Counted from the stretch's first letter, positions 1 through 9,769 are shown. The stretch: 13,632 nucleotides of DNA from an uncultured Clostridia bacterium (GCA_945788655.1 CALZMV010000024.1:1-13632); one strand, 5' to 3'. The notes: a model not told the origin generated them from the letters alone. Numbers and translations are program-made.

Positions 1-120
1 GAATTTGAAACCGGAGTTATAAAAAATATTACAAAAAATGAAGAATATAAAGCAATGCCTTTCCCAGGATTCATTGACAACATAATAAAAAAGGGAGGGC
101 TCCTGAATTCACTAAAATAG
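1..120 (+). CDS. leuD: 3-isopropylmalate dehydratase small subunit, C-terminal end (partial)
   Basis: The window opens inside an open frame that ends with TAG at 118-120. The last 39 residues read EFETGVIKNITKNEEY, then a PFPGFIDNIIKKGGLLNSLK ending. This is the tail typical of bacterial LeuD: an ETG-x-I turn, a PFP motif, then an 'IIxxGGL-N' helix. LeuD pairs with LeuC to form the isopropylmalate isomerase, which converts 2-isopropylmalate to 3-isopropylmalate in leucine synthesis. The swivel-domain substrate loop lies upstream and is not visible. It precedes ilvA by 19 bases and leuB follows ilvA, which supports the leucine assignment over aconitase or homoaconitase small subunits. Only the 3' end is present, so completeness cannot be judged. 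Confidence 0.85.
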   Translation, partial: EFETGVIKNITKNEEYKAMPFPGFIDNIIKKGGLLNSLK

Positions 121-139
121 GAAGGACAATGGTAAGCAT

Positions 140-1351
140 ATGTTAACACTAAAAGCGTTTGAAGAGGCTACAGAAGTTGTATCAAAGGTTGCAATAGAAA
201 CAAAGCTAATCTACAGTAATTATTTAAGCGAACAGACAGGTAATAAAATTTATTTAAAACCTGAAAATTTACAAATCACAGGTGCTTATAAACTGAGAGG
301 TGCATATTACAAAATCAGCACTTTAACGGATGAAGAAAGAAAAAAAGGCTTAGTTACTGCTTCTGCCGGAAATCATGCACAAGGAGTGGCATATGCTGCT
401 AAAGCATATGGATGTAAAGCAACTATTGTAATGCCTACAACTACACCATTGATGAAAGTTGACAGAACAAAAAGCTATGGTGCGGAAGTGGTCTTATACG
501 GAAACGTATATGACGAAGCTGCAGCATATGCTGCAAAGCTTTCTGAAGAAAATGGTTATACTTTTATACATCCTTTCGATGACCCTGCAGTAGCAACAGG
601 TCAGGGAACAATAGCTATGGAAATTATTAAAGAATTACCATTGGTAGATTATATTCTTGTACCAGTTGGTGGAGGAGGTCTTGCTACCGGGGTATCGACA
701 CTTGCTAAACTATTAAATCCAAAGATAAAAGTAATAGGTGTTGAACCTGCAGGAGCAAACTGCTTGCAGGAATCACTTAAAAACGGAAAGGTAACTACAT
801 TAGATTCTGTTTCAACTATAGCTGATGGTACCGCTGTAAAGACTCCTGGAACAAAGATTTTCCCTTATCTGCAGAAGGGATTAGATGATGTAATAACAGT
901 AAGTGACGATGAATTAATTGTTTCATTCCTGGATTTAGTTGAAAATCATAAGCTTATTGTTGAAAATTCAGGACTTCTTACAGTTGCTGCTCTTAAACAT
1001 ATTGATGTTAAAGATAAAAAGATTGTTTCAATTTTGAGCGGAGGTAATATGGACATAATAACCATGTCTTCCGTTGTACAGCTTGGTCTTATTAAGAGGG
1101 ACAGAATATTTACTGTATCGGTTCTTTTGCCAGACAAACCTGGTGAACTTGTAAGAGTTGCTTCAATTATTGCAAATGAACAAGGCAACGTTATCAAGCT
1201 TGAACATAATCAGTTCGTTTCAACAAATCGTACAGCAGCAGTGGAGTTAAAGATAACAATAGAAGCCTTTGGAACAGAACACAAAAAATCAATTGTTAAA
1301 TCACTTAAAAATGAAGGATATAATCCAAAACTAATAACAGTACAAATGTAA
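140..1351 (+). CDS. ilvA: Threonine ammonia-lyase (threonine dehydratase) with C-terminal ACT domain
   Basis: A 403-residue PLP enzyme that deaminates threonine to 2-oxobutanoate, the committed step to isoleucine. Seen: the PLP-lysine motif GAYKLRGA with Lys51, an SAGNHAQGVA loop near residues 75-85 and the phosphate-binding loop GGGG at 177-180. After about residue 325 comes an ACT-type domain (TVSVLLPDKPGEL onward). The length and single ACT domain fit the medium TdcB-like form rather than the longer E. coli IlvA with two ACT-like modules. In this family the ACT domain usually mediates allosteric control by an amino acid; which ligand acts here cannot be read. Placement inside a leu-ilv operon argues for a biosynthetic role over a catabolic TdcB role. 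Start ATG 140 is preceded by AGGA at 123-126; the nearer ATG at 129 runs into a stop. Its stop is 15 bases before leuB. Confidence 0.93.
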   Translation: MLTLKAFEEATEVVSKVAIETKLIYSNYLSEQTGNKIYLKPENLQITGAYKLRGAYYKISTLTDEERKKGLVTASAGNHAQGVAYAAKAYGCKATIVMPTTTPLMKVDRTKSYGAEVVLYGNVYDEAAAYAAKLSEENGYTFIHPFDDPAVATGQGTIAMEIIKELPLVDYILVPVGGGGLATGVSTLAKLLNPKIKVIGVEPAGANCLQESLKNGKVTTLDSVSTIADGTAVKTPGTKIFPYLQKGLDDVITVSDDELIVSFLDLVENHKLIVENSGLLTVAALKHIDVKDKKIVSILSGGNMDIITMSSVVQLGLIKRDRIFTVSVLLPDKPGELVRVASIIANEQGNVIKLEHNQFVSTNRTAAVELKITIEAFGTEHKKSIVKSLKNEGYNPKLITVQM

Positions 1352-1366
1352 AGGACAGGTAAACAA

Positions 1367-2440
1367 ATGGAGTACAAAATAGCAGTAATACCCGGAGATG
1401 GAATAGGTCCGGAGGTAGTTGGCGAAGCCATTAAAGTTTTAGATGCAGTAGCAAAAAAATACAAGCACACTTTTAACTATGAATATCTTTTAGCAGGAGG
1501 ATGCGCAATAGATGCTACAGGTGAATGTCTTCCTGTTGAAACAGTTGAGAAAGCAAAGGCAAGTGATGCTGTTCTTCTAGGTGCTGTCGGTGGTCCAAAA
1601 TGGGATAATCTACCCGGTGATAAGAGACCTGAAAGGGCTCTTCTAGGTTTAAGAAGTGCACTTGGCTTATTTGCCAATCTGAGACCTGCTATTATGTTTG
1701 ATGAATTAAAAGATGCATGCCCATTAAGACCGGAAAAAGTAGCCGGAGGTTTAGATATCATGGTTGTGCGTGAACTAACAGGTGGCATTTACTTTGGTGA
1801 AAGAGGAACAAAGCAAACCGAAGAAATGGGAATGGCTGCATATGACATAGAAGAATATTCGGAAAAAGAAATTGAAAGAATTGCTGAAATTGCCTTCGAT
1901 CTTGCAATGAAAAGAAATAAAAAAGTTACAAGTATCGATAAAGCCAATGTACTTGAAAGCTCAAGATTATGGAGAAAGACAGTTGCCAAAATATCAGAAA
2001 ACTATCCGGAAGTGACAGTTGAAAATCTTTATGTAGATAATGCTTCCATGCAGCTTGTTCACAATCCTCAGCAGTTTGATGTGTTGGTTACAAACAATAT
2101 TTTTGGAGATATTCTTTCAGACGAAGCAAGCATGATTACAGGATCTATCGGAATGTTACCATCCGCAAGTCTTGCAAAAGGTGCATTTGGAATGTATGAG
2201 CCTATTCATGGTTCAGCACCTGATATAGCAGGTACCGGCAAAGCTAATCCAATGGCTACTATTTTATCAGTTGCAATGATGATGAAATATACTTTTGGTT
2301 TGGTAGAAGAAGCCAATGCTATTAACAACGCTGTAGAAAAAGTTTTAGTTGAAGGATATAGAACTTCAGATATCATGACAGAGGGTAAGACTCTTGTTAA
2401 TACAACTGAAGTAGGAGACCTTGTGGCAGCCAGAATCTAA
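1367..2440 (+). CDS. leuB: 3-isopropylmalate dehydrogenase
   Basis: A 357-residue cytoplasmic enzyme that oxidatively decarboxylates 3-isopropylmalate to 2-oxoisocaproate, the last pathway-specific step of leucine synthesis before transamination. Visible family motifs are GDGIGPE (10-16), LLGAVGGPKWDNLP, the substrate-loop region VRELTGGIYFGERG and the metal site NIFGDILSDEAS with Asp248 and Asp252. Asp224 in YVDNAS is the ligand expected to come from the partner subunit of the dimer. HGSAPDIAGTG carries Asp286, the residue that favours NAD over NADP in LeuB-type enzymes, so NAD use is inferred. The length is normal and no key residue is missing. Isocitrate and tartrate dehydrogenases are relatives, but GGP-W and the neighbouring genes favour LeuB. 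The AAAGGA at 1350-1355 overlaps the ilvA stop codon. Confidence 0.96.
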   Translation: MEYKIAVIPGDGIGPEVVGEAIKVLDAVAKKYKHTFNYEYLLAGGCAIDATGECLPVETVEKAKASDAVLLGAVGGPKWDNLPGDKRPERALLGLRSALGLFANLRPAIMFDELKDACPLRPEKVAGGLDIMVVRELTGGIYFGERGTKQTEEMGMAAYDIEEYSEKEIERIAEIAFDLAMKRNKKVTSIDKANVLESSRLWRKTVAKISENYPEVTVENLYVDNASMQLVHNPQQFDVLVTNNIFGDILSDEASMITGSIGMLPSASLAKGAFGMYEPIHGSAPDIAGTGKANPMATILSVAMMMKYTFGLVEEANAINNAVEKVLVEGYRTSDIMTEGKTLVNTTEVGDLVAARI

Positions 2441-2458
2441 CAGGGGAGTTTCTTAATA

Positions 2459-3702
2459 ATGGAAGATATTACAAAAAAATTGTTGATATTTAGTAATGCA
2501 AAGGATTATTTTGAGCAATCAACTGAAAATAATTCAATTGAAATACTTAACAAAATGCTTGTTTTAGCAAACAAACACGGCTTAAATGGGAATATCTGGA
2601 AAAGCTATGTGGCATATTATATAGCCATGAACGAAAATCCGTTTTCTTTATCTGTAGAAAAAAATAGTGCTGAAAACATTGGAAATATAAAAATAATAGC
2701 AAAGAGTGATTGTGCTGTATTAAAAAAGCTTTTCGATTCGGATTTATCAGATATATTAGCTGATATTCCAGAAGAATGTATTGATGCTCTTTATAATTAT
2801 GATAACAAATATGAACTGGATCAAGTTGGCACAAAAATTGAGCAATTAAAAGTAAGGCTTGAAAACTCTTTATCTGAAAGCGAGTTTTATGAGACAGTTT
2901 TAAGCTTTTATGCAGATGAGGGAGTTGGTGCAATAGGTCTGAACAAAGCATTTGTTCTCAAAGAAAATTCAGCAAAACCTATCTTAACAGCTATAAAAAG
3001 CACAGACAATGTTATGCTTTCTGATTTAGTCGGTTACGAAGTGCAAAAGAAGCGTTTGCTTGATAATACAATTGCATTTATAGAAGGTCGTTCAGCAAAT
3101 AATGTTTTACTGTATGGCGATGGAGGCACAGGTAAGTCAACCAGTATTAGGGCTATTTGCAATCAATTCAGTCCAAAGGGTTTGCGAGTCATTCAGATAT
3201 ACAGACATCAGATGAAGTATCTGAACCAGCTGATAGATAAACTTAAAGGCAGAAATTATAAGTTTATTATCTATATGGATGATTTATCCTTTGAAGATTT
3301 TGAAACTGAATATAAATATCTAAAAGCTATTATTGAAGGAGGTCTTGAACCAAGACCTAAAAACCTTCTAATATATGCAACTTCAAACAGAAGACATTTA
3401 ATTAAGGAAACTTGGAATGATCGTGATGACATGGTGCAAGATGGTGACATGCATCAGAGTGATTCCATGGAAGAAAAACTTAGTCTTGCAGAAAGATTCG
3501 GAATTCAGATATATTACGGAAAACCAACTGTTGATGAATTCCACAATATAGTCGAAACTTTAGCGAAAAGGGAATGCCTTGAAGTTGATATGGAATTTCT
3601 TCATAAAGAAGCGACTAAATGGGAAATACGCTATGGAAGTGTTTCAGGAAGAAGCGCTCGACAATTCATAGATTATATCAAAGGAATGGAGGAAACGTTA
3701 AA

Positions 3703-3706
<4 letters not shown>
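2459..3706 (+). CDS. DUF815-family AAA+ ATPase of unknown role
   Basis: A 415-residue protein with an N-terminal helical region of about 190 residues and a C-terminal AAA+ module of the DUF815 type. Seen: Walker A GDGGTGKS (220-227), Walker B FIIYMDD with Asp274/Asp275, a sensor-1-like ATSNRRH stretch (307-313), the family-typical region with EEKLSLAERFG, and a final SGRSARQFIDYI helix resembling sensor 2. No signal peptide or membrane segment is seen, so it should be cytoplasmic. DUF815 proteins are predicted P-loop ATPases with no settled function, and nothing links the family to amino-acid synthesis. The gene starts 18 bases after leuB with AGGGGAG (2442-2448) as binding site. Its TGA overlaps the ilvB ATG, so translation of the two is probably coupled. 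Codon use resembles its neighbours. A chaperone or remodelling role for an operon enzyme is conjecture. Confidence 0.88.
3688..3693 (+). promoter_or_regulatory. Ribosome binding site of ilvB inside the ATPase gene
   Basis: GGAGGA lies in the last codons of the upstream ATPase gene, nine bases before ATG 3703. It fixes the ilvB start there rather than at the in-frame ATG at 3619, which has no comparable site and would add 28 residues unlike any acetolactate synthase N-terminus. Confidence 0.8.
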
Positions 3707-5370
<1,664 letters not shown>

Positions 5371-5386
5371 AGGAGGATAAGGATAT

Positions 5387-5860
5387 ATGAAAAGAGAAGT
5401 AGTAAGCGTATATGTTGAAAATAAACCTAATGTTTTATCCAGAGTTATCAGCCTTTACGGTAGAAGAGGTTTTAACATCGAATCACTAACTGTATCTGCA
5501 ACTAATGATCCTACAATTTCAAGAGTAACCATTACCTTTGAAGGCGATACCCTTACATTGGCACAGATTGTTTCTCAGACTGAAAAGCTTGAAGTAGTAA
5601 AAAAGATTATGACATTAAATAATGATACAAGCTTTTTTAGAGAACTGCTTTTAGTAAAGGTTAAAGCTAATAAAGAAATAAGAGGCAAGGTAAAGGAAAT
5701 TGCTGACATCTACAGAGCAAAAGTTATTCATCTTGAGCCTGAATACCTTGTTTTAGAACTAACGGGCAGACCTGAAAAACTTGATGCTTTCCTTAAGATA
5801 TTAAAGGAATTTGAAATTATTGATGTTTGCAGAACCGGTATTTCCGGAATAGAAAAATAA
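5387..5860 (+). CDS. ilvN: Acetolactate synthase, small regulatory subunit
   Basis: A 157-residue partner of IlvB. Residues 4 to about 75 form an ACT domain: VSVYVENKPNVLSRVISLYGRRGFNIESLTVS has the glycine-turn and NIESLTV pattern shared by IlvN/IlvH proteins. Residues from about 83 to the end form the second, ALS small-subunit C-terminal domain. In characterised enzymes the small subunit raises catalytic activity and gives feedback inhibition, usually by valine; that is inferred from the family. The length is normal. A strong AGGAGG (5371-5376) directly follows the ilvB stop and sets ATG 5387. The symbol ilvH is equally used for this subunit. Confidence 0.95.
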   Translation: MKREVVSVYVENKPNVLSRVISLYGRRGFNIESLTVSATNDPTISRVTITFEGDTLTLAQIVSQTEKLEVVKKIMTLNNDTSFFRELLLVKVKANKEIRGKVKEIADIYRAKVIHLEPEYLVLELTGRPEKLDAFLKILKEFEIIDVCRTGISGIEK

Positions 5861-5907
5861 ATAACTATCGTATAAAATATTTTTTACATAAAAAGGAGAT
5901 TGGAAAA

Positions 5908-6903
5908 ATGATTAAGAAATACTATGACATGGACTGTAACTTTGGCATGCTTGATGGAAAGACTGTAGCTATCATCGGTTTTGGTAGCCAGGGTCATGCA
6001 CACGCAATGAATTTAAACGAAAGTGGTGCAAATGTTGTTGTTGGTTTAAGACCTGGAAGTGCTCATGCAGCAAAAGCAGAAGCTGCTGGATTAAAAGTTA
6101 TGGATATTGAAGAAGCTGCAGAAGCAGGTGATATCGTAATGATGCTTGTTCCAGATGAATTAGCTGCAAAGATTTACAACACTCAGGTTGCAAAACACAT
6201 GAAAGCTGGCGATGTTCTTTGCTTTGCTCACGGCTTTAACATTCACTACAACCAGATTCAGCCTGCAGCTGACATCGATGTTATCATGATTGCTCCAAAG
6301 GGTCCTGGTCATACAGTAAGAAGTCAGTACGTTGAAGGCAGAGGTGTCCCAAGCTTAATTGCTGTTTATCAGGATGCTTCAGGCAAAGCAAAAGATTATG
6401 CATTAGCATATGCTAGCGGTATCGGTGCAGGCAGAGCAGGTATCCTTGAAACTACATTTAAGGAAGAAACTGAAACAGACTTATTCGGTGAACAGGCAGT
6501 ACTTTGCGGCGGTGTTTGCGAATTAATGAAGGCAGGTTTCGATACTTTAGTTGAAGCTGGTTACGAACCTGAAATGGCATATTTTGAATGTATTCACGAA
6601 ATGAAATTAATCGTTGACCTAATCAATGAAGGTGGATTTGACAAGATGAGATACTCCATTTCAAATACTGCTGAATATGGTGATTATAGAACAGGTAAGA
6701 GAATCATCACTGAAGAAACTAGAAAAGAAATGAAGAAAGTTCTTGAAGAGATTCAGGATGGTACATTTGCAAGTGAATTCATTCAGGAATTCAATGCAGG
6801 CGGAAAGGCTAAATTCCTTGCAACAAGAAAGAAAGAAGCAAGTCATCTTCTTTGCAAGACCGGTGCAGAATTAAGAAAGATGATGAGCTGGTTAAAGAAA
6901 TAA
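5908..6903 (+). CDS. ilvC: Ketol-acid reductoisomerase, class I
   Basis: A 331-residue enzyme that rearranges and reduces acetolactate or acetohydroxybutyrate to the dihydroxy acids, using Mg2+ and a nicotinamide cofactor. The N-terminal Rossmann domain has GFGSQGHAHAMNL (24-36). The catalytic domain has His108 in FAHGFNIHY, the APKGPGHTVR stretch, the Mg ligands Asp191 and Glu195 in ETDLFGEQ, ECIHEMKLIVDL, and YSISNTAEYG with the substrate-binding Ser. The short form marks class I, unlike the long E. coli enzyme. The cofactor loop reads LRPGSAHAAK (47-56): Arg48 and Ser51 are kept, but His53 and Ala54 replace the Ser-Trp common in class I. ATG 5908 is chosen because AGGAG (5894-5898) lies nine bases ahead; an in-frame ATG at 5827 would overlap ilvN and add a non-homologous leader. 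A 47-base AT-rich gap separates it from ilvN. Confidence 0.96.
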   Translation: MIKKYYDMDCNFGMLDGKTVAIIGFGSQGHAHAMNLNESGANVVVGLRPGSAHAAKAEAAGLKVMDIEEAAEAGDIVMMLVPDELAAKIYNTQVAKHMKAGDVLCFAHGFNIHYNQIQPAADIDVIMIAPKGPGHTVRSQYVEGRGVPSLIAVYQDASGKAKDYALAYASGIGAGRAGILETTFKEETETDLFGEQAVLCGGVCELMKAGFDTLVEAGYEPEMAYFECIHEMKLIVDLINEGGFDKMRYSISNTAEYGDYRTGKRIITEETRKEMKKVLEEIQDGTFASEFIQEFNAGGKAKFLATRKKEASHLLCKTGAELRKMMSWLKK

Positions 6904-6914
6904 TAGACCGATAG

Positions 6915-6919
6915 AAAGG
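6915..6919 (+). promoter_or_regulatory. Ribosome binding site deciding the ilvD start
   Basis: AAAGG ends one base before the ATG at 6921 but ten bases before the in-frame ATG at 6930. Normal spacing therefore favours 6930. The resulting MKIRSQKVTEG beginning also resembles the usual dihydroxy-acid dehydratase N-terminus better. Confidence 0.65.
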
Positions 6920-6929
6920 TATGACTAAA

Positions 6930-8594
6930 ATGAAAATAAGAAGTCAAAAAGTAACTGAAGGTATAGAAAAGGCGCCTATGCGCAGCCTTTTCTATGCAAT
7001 GGGATATACAGAAGAAGAACTTGCAAAACCTTTGATTGCTGTTGTTTCAGCTCATAGCGAAATTGTACCGGGACATATGCACCTTGACAAAATAACTGAG
7101 GCTGTAAAGGCAGGAGTCAGAATGGCCGGCGGTACACCTATTATGGTTCCTGCAATTGGTGTATGTGACGGAATTGCAATGGGCCATATCGGTATGAAAT
7201 ACTCTCTTGCAAGCCGCGAACTTATCGCAGACAGCGTAGAGACAATGGTTATGGCACATGCTTTTGACGGTGCTGTACTGGTTCCAAATTGTGATAAAAT
7301 CGTTCCCGGTATGGTAATGGCTGCATGCAGAATGGATATTCCTGCTGTAGTTTGCTCCGGCGGTCCAATGATGAGCGGTCTTGTAGGTGGAACTGAAACA
7401 TCATTATCAAAGATGTTTGAAGCTGTTGGTGCAAGAAAAGCAGGTATTATCGATGATGAAGGCCTTCTCGAATATGAACAGAACACATGTCCCGGATGTG
7501 GATCCTGCTCAGGTATGTATACAGCAAACAGCATGAACTGTTTATGCGAAGCTATAGGAATTGCACTGCCAGGTAACGGAAGCATTCCTGCAGTATCAAG
7601 CAGAAGAATTATGCTTGCAAAGCATGCCGGTATGGCAATCATGAATCTTGTTGAGAATAACATTACAGCAAGAGATATCATTAATGAAAAATCAATCAGA
7701 AATGCAATTGCATGTGATATGGCCTTAGGTTGTTCTTCAAACAGCGTTTTACACCTTCTTGCTATTGCAAAAGAAGCCGGTGTAGATGTTGATTTAAACT
7801 TATTTAACGAAATCAGCCAGGTTACACCTAACTTGTGCCATTTAGCTCCTGCAGGCGGTACACATATGCATGACCTTGATAATGCAGGTGGTGTACAGGC
7901 TGTTTTAGCACAGCTTGCTTCAAAAGGTTTAATAGATACATCTCTTCCAACTGTTTCGGGAAAAACTGTTGCAGAAAACATTAAGGGCAGAATTATTAAA
8001 GATGAAAACGCTATTAGACCGATAGATAATCCATATAGCGAAACCGGCGGTATTGCTATATTATGGGGTAATATTGCTAAAGATGGCTGCGTAGTAAAGA
8101 GAAGTGCTGTTGCACCTGAAATGCTGGTTCATTCCGGTCCGGCAAGAGTATTTAACAGCGAAGAAGAGGCTATTGAAGCTATCTACGCTGGTAAAATTAC
8201 AGACGGTCAGGTAGTAGTTATCAGATATGAAGGTCCAAAAGGTGGCCCTGGAATGCGCGAAATGCTTAATCCAACAAGTGCACTTGCAGGTATGAATCTT
8301 GACAAAACAGTTGCTCTTATTACAGATGGCAGATTTAGTGGGGCAAGCCGTGGAGCATCTATCGGACATGTAAGCCCTGAAGCTGCTGATGGTGGATTAA
8401 TTGGATTAATTGAAGAAGGCGATATCATTGAAATCAATATTCCAGAGTATTCAATAAATGCCAAGGTCTCCGATGAGGAATTCGAAAGAAGAAAAGAAAA
8501 ATATGTTGCACCAGAACCAAATGTAAAAGGTGGATGGCTTGAAAGATATTCAAGATTAGTTTCATCTGCTAATACCGGTGCTGTATTAAAGTAA
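6930..8594 (+). CDS. ilvD: Dihydroxy-acid dehydratase
   Basis: A 554-residue iron-sulfur enzyme that dehydrates 2,3-dihydroxyisovalerate and 2,3-dihydroxy-3-methylvalerate to the oxoacids of valine and isoleucine. Family hallmarks: KAPMRSL near the start, IAMGHIGMKYSLASRELIADS, PNCDKIVPGM with Cys121 and CPGCGSCSGMY with Cys187, Cys190 and Cys193. The C-terminal half has GPKGGPGMREML and the DGRFSGASRG signature. Near residue 40, VPGHMHL carries Gly where the oxygen-tolerant [2Fe-2S] class has Cys (TPCNMHL-like); E. coli IlvD also has VPGH there. This points to an oxygen-sensitive [4Fe-4S] enzyme, as expected in an anaerobe, but that is inferred. Phosphogluconate dehydratase (Edd) is a relative, and context favours IlvD. 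The start is chosen on ribosome-site spacing; 6921 would add three residues. Confidence 0.95.
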   Translation: MKIRSQKVTEGIEKAPMRSLFYAMGYTEEELAKPLIAVVSAHSEIVPGHMHLDKITEAVKAGVRMAGGTPIMVPAIGVCDGIAMGHIGMKYSLASRELIADSVETMVMAHAFDGAVLVPNCDKIVPGMVMAACRMDIPAVVCSGGPMMSGLVGGTETSLSKMFEAVGARKAGIIDDEGLLEYEQNTCPGCGSCSGMYTANSMNCLCEAIGIALPGNGSIPAVSSRRIMLAKHAGMAIMNLVENNITARDIINEKSIRNAIACDMALGCSSNSVLHLLAIAKEAGVDVDLNLFNEISQVTPNLCHLAPAGGTHMHDLDNAGGVQAVLAQLASKGLIDTSLPTVSGKTVAENIKGRIIKDENAIRPIDNPYSETGGIAILWGNIAKDGCVVKRSAVAPEMLVHSGPARVFNSEEEAIEAIYAGKITDGQVVVIRYEGPKGGPGMREMLNPTSALAGMNLDKTVALITDGRFSGASRGASIGHVSPEAADGGLIGLIEEGDIIEINIPEYSINAKVSDEEFERRKEKYVAPEPNVKGGWLERYSRLVSSANTGAVLK

Positions 8595-8612
8595 AGTTCA
8601 ATAAAACTATAG

Positions 8613-8618
8613 AAAGGG
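8613..8618 (+). promoter_or_regulatory. Ribosome binding site deciding the ilvE start
   Basis: AAAGGG abuts the ATG at 8619 with no spacing but lies nine bases before the in-frame ATG at 8628, so 8628 is the likelier start. The arrangement closely resembles that before ilvD. Confidence 0.65.
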
Positions 8619-8627
8619 ATGATTAAA

Positions 8628-9698
8628 ATGAAATATTCATTTCCAATAACAAAGACTAGTAATCCAAAGCAAAAGCCAGATCCAAATAATCTTCCTTTTG
8701 GTGTTTACTTTACAGATCATATGTTTGTTATGGATTATACTGAAGGAGAGGGATGGCATGATGGAAGAATTGTTCCATATGCACCGCTTGAACTTGATCC
8801 TGCCAGTTTAGTTCTTCATTATGGTCAGGAAATGTTTGAAGGCTTAAAAGCATATAAGACAAAAGAAGGCAAGGTACAGCTGTTCAGACCTGATATGAAC
8901 GCAAAGAGAACTAATAACACCAACGACAGAATGTGCATGCCTAGAATTGACGAAGAATTATATGTTGAAGCAATTAAAGCTATTGTAAACGTCGATAAGG
9001 ACTGGATACCTGATGCAAAGGATACATCACTTTACATCAGACCATTTATGATAGCTACAGAGCCAAAATTAGGCGTAGCAGCATCATCAACATATAAGTT
9101 CATAATCATTTTAAGTCCTGTTGGACCTTATTATACTAATGGTCTTGCACCAACTAAGATCTATGTCGAAAATGAATACATTAGATCTGCTATGGGTGGT
9201 ACAGGCTTCGCAAAAATTGGTGGCAATTATGCCGCTGCAATGATTGCTGAAAAGAAAGCACATGATATGGGATATGACCAGGTTCTTTGGCTTGATGCAA
9301 AGGAAAAGAAGTATGTTGAAGAAATCGGTACTTCCAACGCTTTCTTTAAGATAGATGGCGAAATATACACATCTTCATTAGTTGGAACAATCCTTCCGGG
9401 TATCACTAGAGCTTCTATGATTGAAGTAATGAAAGACTGGGGATACAAGGTAAATGAAACTAGATTTACTATCGACTTTGTTTACAAGGCAGCAGAAGAA
9501 GGTAAACTTGAAGAAGTATTCGCAACAGGAACTGCAGCTGTTATTTCTCCTGTAGGTGAATTAAGCTGGGAAGGAAAGAAACTTGTAATCAACAATAATG
9601 AAATAGGTGAATTGTCACAGAGACTGTATGATGAATTATATGGCATTCAGACAGGTCTTGTTGAAGATACAAGAGGTTGGACAGTTCCGGTAGAATAA
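8628..9698 (+). CDS. ilvE: Branched-chain amino acid aminotransferase (fold-type IV PLP enzyme)
   Basis: A 356-residue aminotransferase that interconverts leucine, isoleucine and valine with their oxoacids, using glutamate/2-oxoglutarate. Seen: YGQEMFEGLKAYKT (about residues 64-77) and FRPDMNAKR. PLP Lys196 lies in FAKIGGNYAAAM, matching the KxGGNY motif of the mitochondrial-type (BCAT II) branch rather than the shorter E. coli IlvE. Further on are QVLWLDAKEKKYVEEIGTSN, LPGITRASMIEV (PLP phosphate region) and FATGTAAVISPVG. The length fits the eukaryote-like/Firmicute BCAT branch. It is the last gene of the biosynthetic block, 33 bases after ilvD and followed by a strong terminator. ATG 8628 is chosen over 8619 on ribosome-site spacing. 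D-amino-acid transaminase and aminodeoxychorismate lyase share the fold but lack this motif set. Confidence 0.96.
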   Translation: MKYSFPITKTSNPKQKPDPNNLPFGVYFTDHMFVMDYTEGEGWHDGRIVPYAPLELDPASLVLHYGQEMFEGLKAYKTKEGKVQLFRPDMNAKRTNNTNDRMCMPRIDEELYVEAIKAIVNVDKDWIPDAKDTSLYIRPFMIATEPKLGVAASSTYKFIIILSPVGPYYTNGLAPTKIYVENEYIRSAMGGTGFAKIGGNYAAAMIAEKKAHDMGYDQVLWLDAKEKKYVEEIGTSNAFFKIDGEIYTSSLVGTILPGITRASMIEVMKDWGYKVNETRFTIDFVYKAAEEGKLEEVFATGTAAVISPVGELSWEGKKLVINNNEIGELSQRLYDELYGIQTGLVEDTRGWTVPVE

Positions 9699-9729
9699 AG
9701 AACATTTGACATTGGTCCTAATGATATGA

Positions 9730-9769
9730 AAAAAAGCATTTGACAAATCATTTTGTTGAATGCTTTTTT
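9730..9769 (+). terminator. Rho-independent terminator after ilvE, possibly bidirectional
   Basis: GCATTTGACAAA (9736-9747) pairs with TTTGTTGAATGC (9752-9763) through twelve consecutive pairs, two of them G-U, around a TCAT loop. Six T residues follow at 9764-9769. The A-run at 9729-9735 lengthens the stem and would give a U-tract on the other strand, so the hairpin could also stop opposing transcription. It closes the branched-chain amino acid operon and isolates it from the sporulation operon. Confidence 0.9.

Noticed and set aside
3619..3702. Upstream in-frame start for ilvB
   Set aside because: The added 28 residues have no family similarity, overlap the ATPase gene, and lack a good ribosome site, whereas ATG 3703 has GGAGGA nine bases ahead.
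5861..5907. Possible sigma-A promoter in the ilvN-ilvC gap (TATAAAAT)
   Set aside because: A -10-like box is present but nothing resembling TTGACA lies about 17 bases upstream; the gap is simply AT-rich.
7052..7981. Long minus-strand open frame of 309 codons opposite ilvD
   Set aside because: It lies fully inside a well-supported ilvD, has a low-complexity Ser/Pro/Ile-rich composition with no recognisable motif, and has no independent start signal. It is a shadow of ilvD codon use.
9703..9745. Direct repeat CATTTGACA (9703-9711 and 9737-9745) with TTGACA boxes
   Set aside because: Considered as -35 boxes or an alternative hairpin arm. No fitting -10 lies 16-18 bases downstream of either copy, and the second copy is part of the terminator stem, so chance is likelier.
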